Below, piece by piece: positions 52,978-55,072 of a DNA stretch of 55,072 nt (positions are counted from its first letter, which is position 1; the number at the start of each line of letters is the position of its first letter). Source of the stretch: Planctomycetota bacterium (GTDB lineage: Bacteria > Planctomycetota > Planctomycetia > Pirellulales > Pirellulaceae). Made by a program: the position numbers and the translations under genes. The stretch spans positions 1 through 55,072 of the forward strand of contig VGZC01000038.1 of NCBI GenBank assembly GCA_016872725.1, in the 5' to 3' direction. The notes beneath the pieces were generated by a model, which saw only the letters and a program-made list of their open reading frames with translations, was not told where the DNA came from and ran no database searches.

Positions 52978-54621
52978 TCAATGGTCGACCCGGATTTCGC
53001 TCGCACCCAACGCGTCGCTCGAATCGTTCGCAACATGGACGCGCACGATGCAGGCCCCCCACGCTTCGCGGGGAATGTCGAGCGTGAATTTCGATTCGCC
53101 CGACGGAATTTTCCGGTCCCACGATTTCCAGCAAAGGTCGTTGGCACGCTCGTAGTCGGTCTGGAAGGCGCCCAGCGAGGCGTCGGATGGGTCGAATTGG
53201 CGTCGTGTCGGAATGGATGACTTATTGCCGTCGCGGCGGCACAGCAAGTCGATATGGCCGTCGCCCGCAATGTGCGACCGAACGGAAATCTCCACAGCAC
53301 GCCCGGATGGCGTGGCATCGGGGGAATCGACTTCCAACGCCTGTGGGTAGCGAAAACGCAGCAGAGGATCGCCGAGGATATGGAATAGGGCCGCGTGTTC
53401 GAGCCGCTCGTCCCGCAGCAATTCCGGATTCGTACCCGGCATGATGAGCGATGCCATGGCGTCGAGGGCCGCACGAACCGGACGGCGCGGGTCGTGTTCG
53501 GCGAACGCGTCCTGCATGCTGGACCGCTTCGCGTGAAGCACCAATTCACCGATCGTCTCGCGTCGTTCGATGAAGTACTCGTGGAGCATGCTGTTGCCGA
53601 ATACGGCCATCGCATAGGGCATCGTCATGCGGGAGCCGCAGATTGTCGTCACGGGTCCGCCCGATTCGGCCAACATGGTCTCCGCGAGACACTCCCTCGA
53701 CGAGTCAAACGCGCCCGTGTAGCACGCGAGCATGAGCGCGATGGGGTGGCCATCCTTGCACTGAAGGCGTTTCGCATCGGTTGCGTCAAAGATCGGGAAG
53801 GAGCCGCCGGGTACGTGGACCCGGTCGAGCCCTGTTCGCTGTCCGTGTCCCAAGTAGACCCAGAATAGGCAGCCCTCGTTCAAGCGACGAATCGCGACAT
53901 CTTGGAATCGGCGAGGATCGGGGCAGAACGGACTGCGCCAACTCCCGTAGGTCATCGTCGTGGAATAAGGTGCGGGGATCAGGTCGGTGAGGAACTTGCG
54001 AGTGGTCATTTCGATTGCCGAGTCGGCCATGCCGCCGAAACCGCCGACGCCCGCTATGAAGTGGATTCGTTGGCGCCACGAACCGCGGAGGGACGCATGC
54101 TCGAATGCGAGAATCTTGTTCACGATCGTCGACAATTCATCCGGCTGACTCGCGGGAATCCGCCCTATCGCCAAGTCCGGAATGCCGTCGTCGTCGATGT
54201 CCGCGAACGGGTTATCGGTGACGATTTCCCGATCAGGGCCCCACCGTGAGATCACGCGCGGCGCCTGATAGAGCGACGGAACTTCGTGGGATTTGAGAAG
54301 TGCTCGACCCAGCTCGGGCGCGTCGCCGACAAGCACGAGATGCCGAAGCGTTCCTCCACGGGCGCGTTCGCGGATAGAATCCCGCAGTTTCTGAGGCGGC
54401 AGAGTCGCGTCGAGCATCGACAATCGATGGCCCTGCGCGGTTCGCAACGCGAGCCATGGTTCCAACGCTTTGCGCAGAGCCGGCGCGCAGACGACTACGG
54501 TGTCCGCCGCCGTGCCGACGCCCTCGTCAATACGCCCTCCGCCGTGCGCCTCCGAAGCGAACGGAAGCGTGAATGCGCCCCACGCGATCCATGCAAAGGG
54601 AAACAACGCGATCCGACCCAT
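52978..54621 (-). CDS. C25 (gingipain-like) cysteine protease
   Basis: A 547-residue exported protease. ATG 54621 has GAGGG six bases upstream, and the signal is FPFAWIAWGAFTLPFASE-like. The N-terminal part contains LRHLVLVGDAPELG and DNPFADIDDDGIPDLAIGRIPASQ, the segment preceding the catalytic domain in C25 proteins. The catalytic histidine is in FWVYLGHGQRTG and the cysteine in ALMLACYTGAFDSS. The last ~120 residues form a separate beta domain (EISVRSHIAGDGHIDLL) and there is no Por-type C-terminal sorting signal I recognise. Likely extracellular or envelope-bound proteolysis. Confidence 0.85.
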   Translation of the reverse strand: MGRIALFPFAWIAWGAFTLPFASEAHGGGRIDEGVGTAADTVVVCAPALRKALEPWLALRTAQGHRLSMLDATLPPQKLRDSIRERARGGTLRHLVLVGDAPELGRALLKSHEVPSLYQAPRVISRWGPDREIVTDNPFADIDDDGIPDLAIGRIPASQPDELSTIVNKILAFEHASLRGSWRQRIHFIAGVGGFGGMADSAIEMTTRKFLTDLIPAPYSTTMTYGSWRSPFCPDPRRFQDVAIRRLNEGCLFWVYLGHGQRTGLDRVHVPGGSFPIFDATDAKRLQCKDGHPIALMLACYTGAFDSSRECLAETMLAESGGPVTTICGSRMTMPYAMAVFGNSMLHEYFIERRETIGELVLHAKRSSMQDAFAEHDPRRPVRAALDAMASLIMPGTNPELLRDERLEHAALFHILGDPLLRFRYPQALEVDSPDATPSGRAVEISVRSHIAGDGHIDLLCRRDGNKSSIPTRRQFDPSDASLGAFQTDYERANDLCWKSWDRKIPSGESKFTLDIPREAWGACIVRVHVANDSSDALGASEIRVDH

Positions 54622-54850
54622 GCGTATCCCTCACTGCCAGGTAAGGTCCGAACGCGGCGATTGTCGCCGTTTTCCCAGACTTGGGCAAGCACGCTTTGAA
54701 CGCACGTCCTGGCCTATACCGCTCAGCTGAATTGACCCGTGTCTCCTCAGCAAGAGTGACCCACTACTTGGAAAGGAGAAGAGTCAGCTTCCTTCTTTCA
54801 AACAGCCCGTTCCAGCATGAAAAAGGCATGAAACAGAGCATGAAACAGGA
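54622..54850. other. Non-coding sequence before the terminal repeats
   Basis: No gene is supported. A low-GC stretch with repeated GCATGAAA-like words (from 54814) leads into the tandem repeats. The protease promoter is expected here but was not resolved. Confidence 0.35.
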
Positions 54851-54999
54851 GCATGAAACAGGACAGCCATTTCCTCAAGCATGAAGCATAAGCATGAAAC
54901 AGGACACCCATTTCCTCCCATAACAGATGAAACAGGACACCCATTTCCTCAGCATGAAACAGGACACCCATCTCCTCGGCGATTTGAAAATGGGTGTCC
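54851..54999. repeat. Tandem repeats with an inverted copy
   Basis: Four direct copies of about 25 nt with core GAAACAGGACACCCATTTCC (single-base variants) begin near 54851, 54892, 54926 and 54952. The start-to-start spacing varies (41, 34 and 26 nt). Downstream, GGACACCCAT (54962-54971) pairs with ATGGGTGTCC (54990-54999) over ten bases with an 18-nt loop. The element resembles short palindromic intergenic repeats, possibly REP-like. Confidence 0.65.
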
Positions 55000-55072
55000 C
55001 ATGGCGAATTCCATCCCCAATCGGGCGTATCCACAGTCGCGGCAACGCTCGCCCGAGCGTGCCGGGCGTTCC

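Noticed and set aside
54851-54977. Possible CRISPR array at the right edge
   Set aside because: Repeat spacing varies from 26 to 41 nt, leaving gaps too short and unequal for spacers, the repeats are not exact, and no cas genes are present.
54798-55034. 78-residue minus-strand ORF with repeated EMGVLFH
   Set aside because: Translation of the tandem DNA repeats; no start support.

Overview
The window looks like a chromosomal piece of a GC-rich Planctomycetota bacterium. The evidence is the DUF1501/DUF1800 pair, the DUF4838 secreted enzyme, the membrane-and-repeat tail of a planctomycete-type Ser/Thr kinase, the many secreted proteins and small lipoproteins, and a Gram-negative outer-membrane assembly set (Omp85, POTRA, SurA-like, BamD-like and LptE-like proteins). 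No rRNA, tRNA or CRISPR array was seen. The class within the phylum cannot be read from the sequence.

Region 1-8.9 kb is a mosaic with much decay. It holds a frameshifted SAM methyltransferase, deoC, a DUF4838 secreted protein, a dinB pseudogene with two internal deletions, apbE, a small AT-richer ORF, and a peroxiredoxin-like gene whose redox motif is UxxC. In that gene an in-frame TGA replaces the first Cys and is followed by a good bacterial SECIS-like hairpin. Next come a kinase gene that has lost its catalytic half and an ORF-less group II intron whose domains V and VI are clearly recognisable. The selenoprotein candidate and the intron are the two most interesting items.

Region 8.9-16.4 kb (minus strand) is an outer-membrane biogenesis operon: a double-parvulin SurA-like chaperone, a POTRA-only protein, a separate Omp85 beta-barrel protein (a split BamA) and a 660-residue exported protein. 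Region 17.2-20.7 kb (plus) carries folP, proA and an orphan fliM. On the minus strand, 20.7-27.3 kb carries LptE-like and BamD-like lipoproteins, DUF1501, a DUF1800 protein with a very long alanine-rich helical N-terminus, and a TolC remnant. cysK and a HEAT-like secreted protein with a glycine-rich insert follow, then a REP-like hairpin cluster.

Region 30.6-38.6 kb is a tight beta-oxidation operon: a fused hydratase/dehydrogenase, thiolase, acyl-CoA ligase and acyl-CoA dehydrogenase. The last two overlap by ATGA, and a GspF-like membrane protein is coupled to the dehydrogenase by GTGA. The remainder (38.6-54.6 kb) is mostly single genes for exported proteins: a thioredoxin lipoprotein, an alpha/beta hydrolase, a transglutaminase, an LTXXQ-like helical protein, a VPS10/sortilin-type propeller, a PQQ-like propeller, an M48 metallopeptidase, a sialidase-like propeller and a C25 gingipain-like protease. 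A class IV aminotransferase and a DUF1638 protein are among them. The right edge holds short tandem repeats. Where promoters are legible they are sigma70-like, with an 18-nt spacer.
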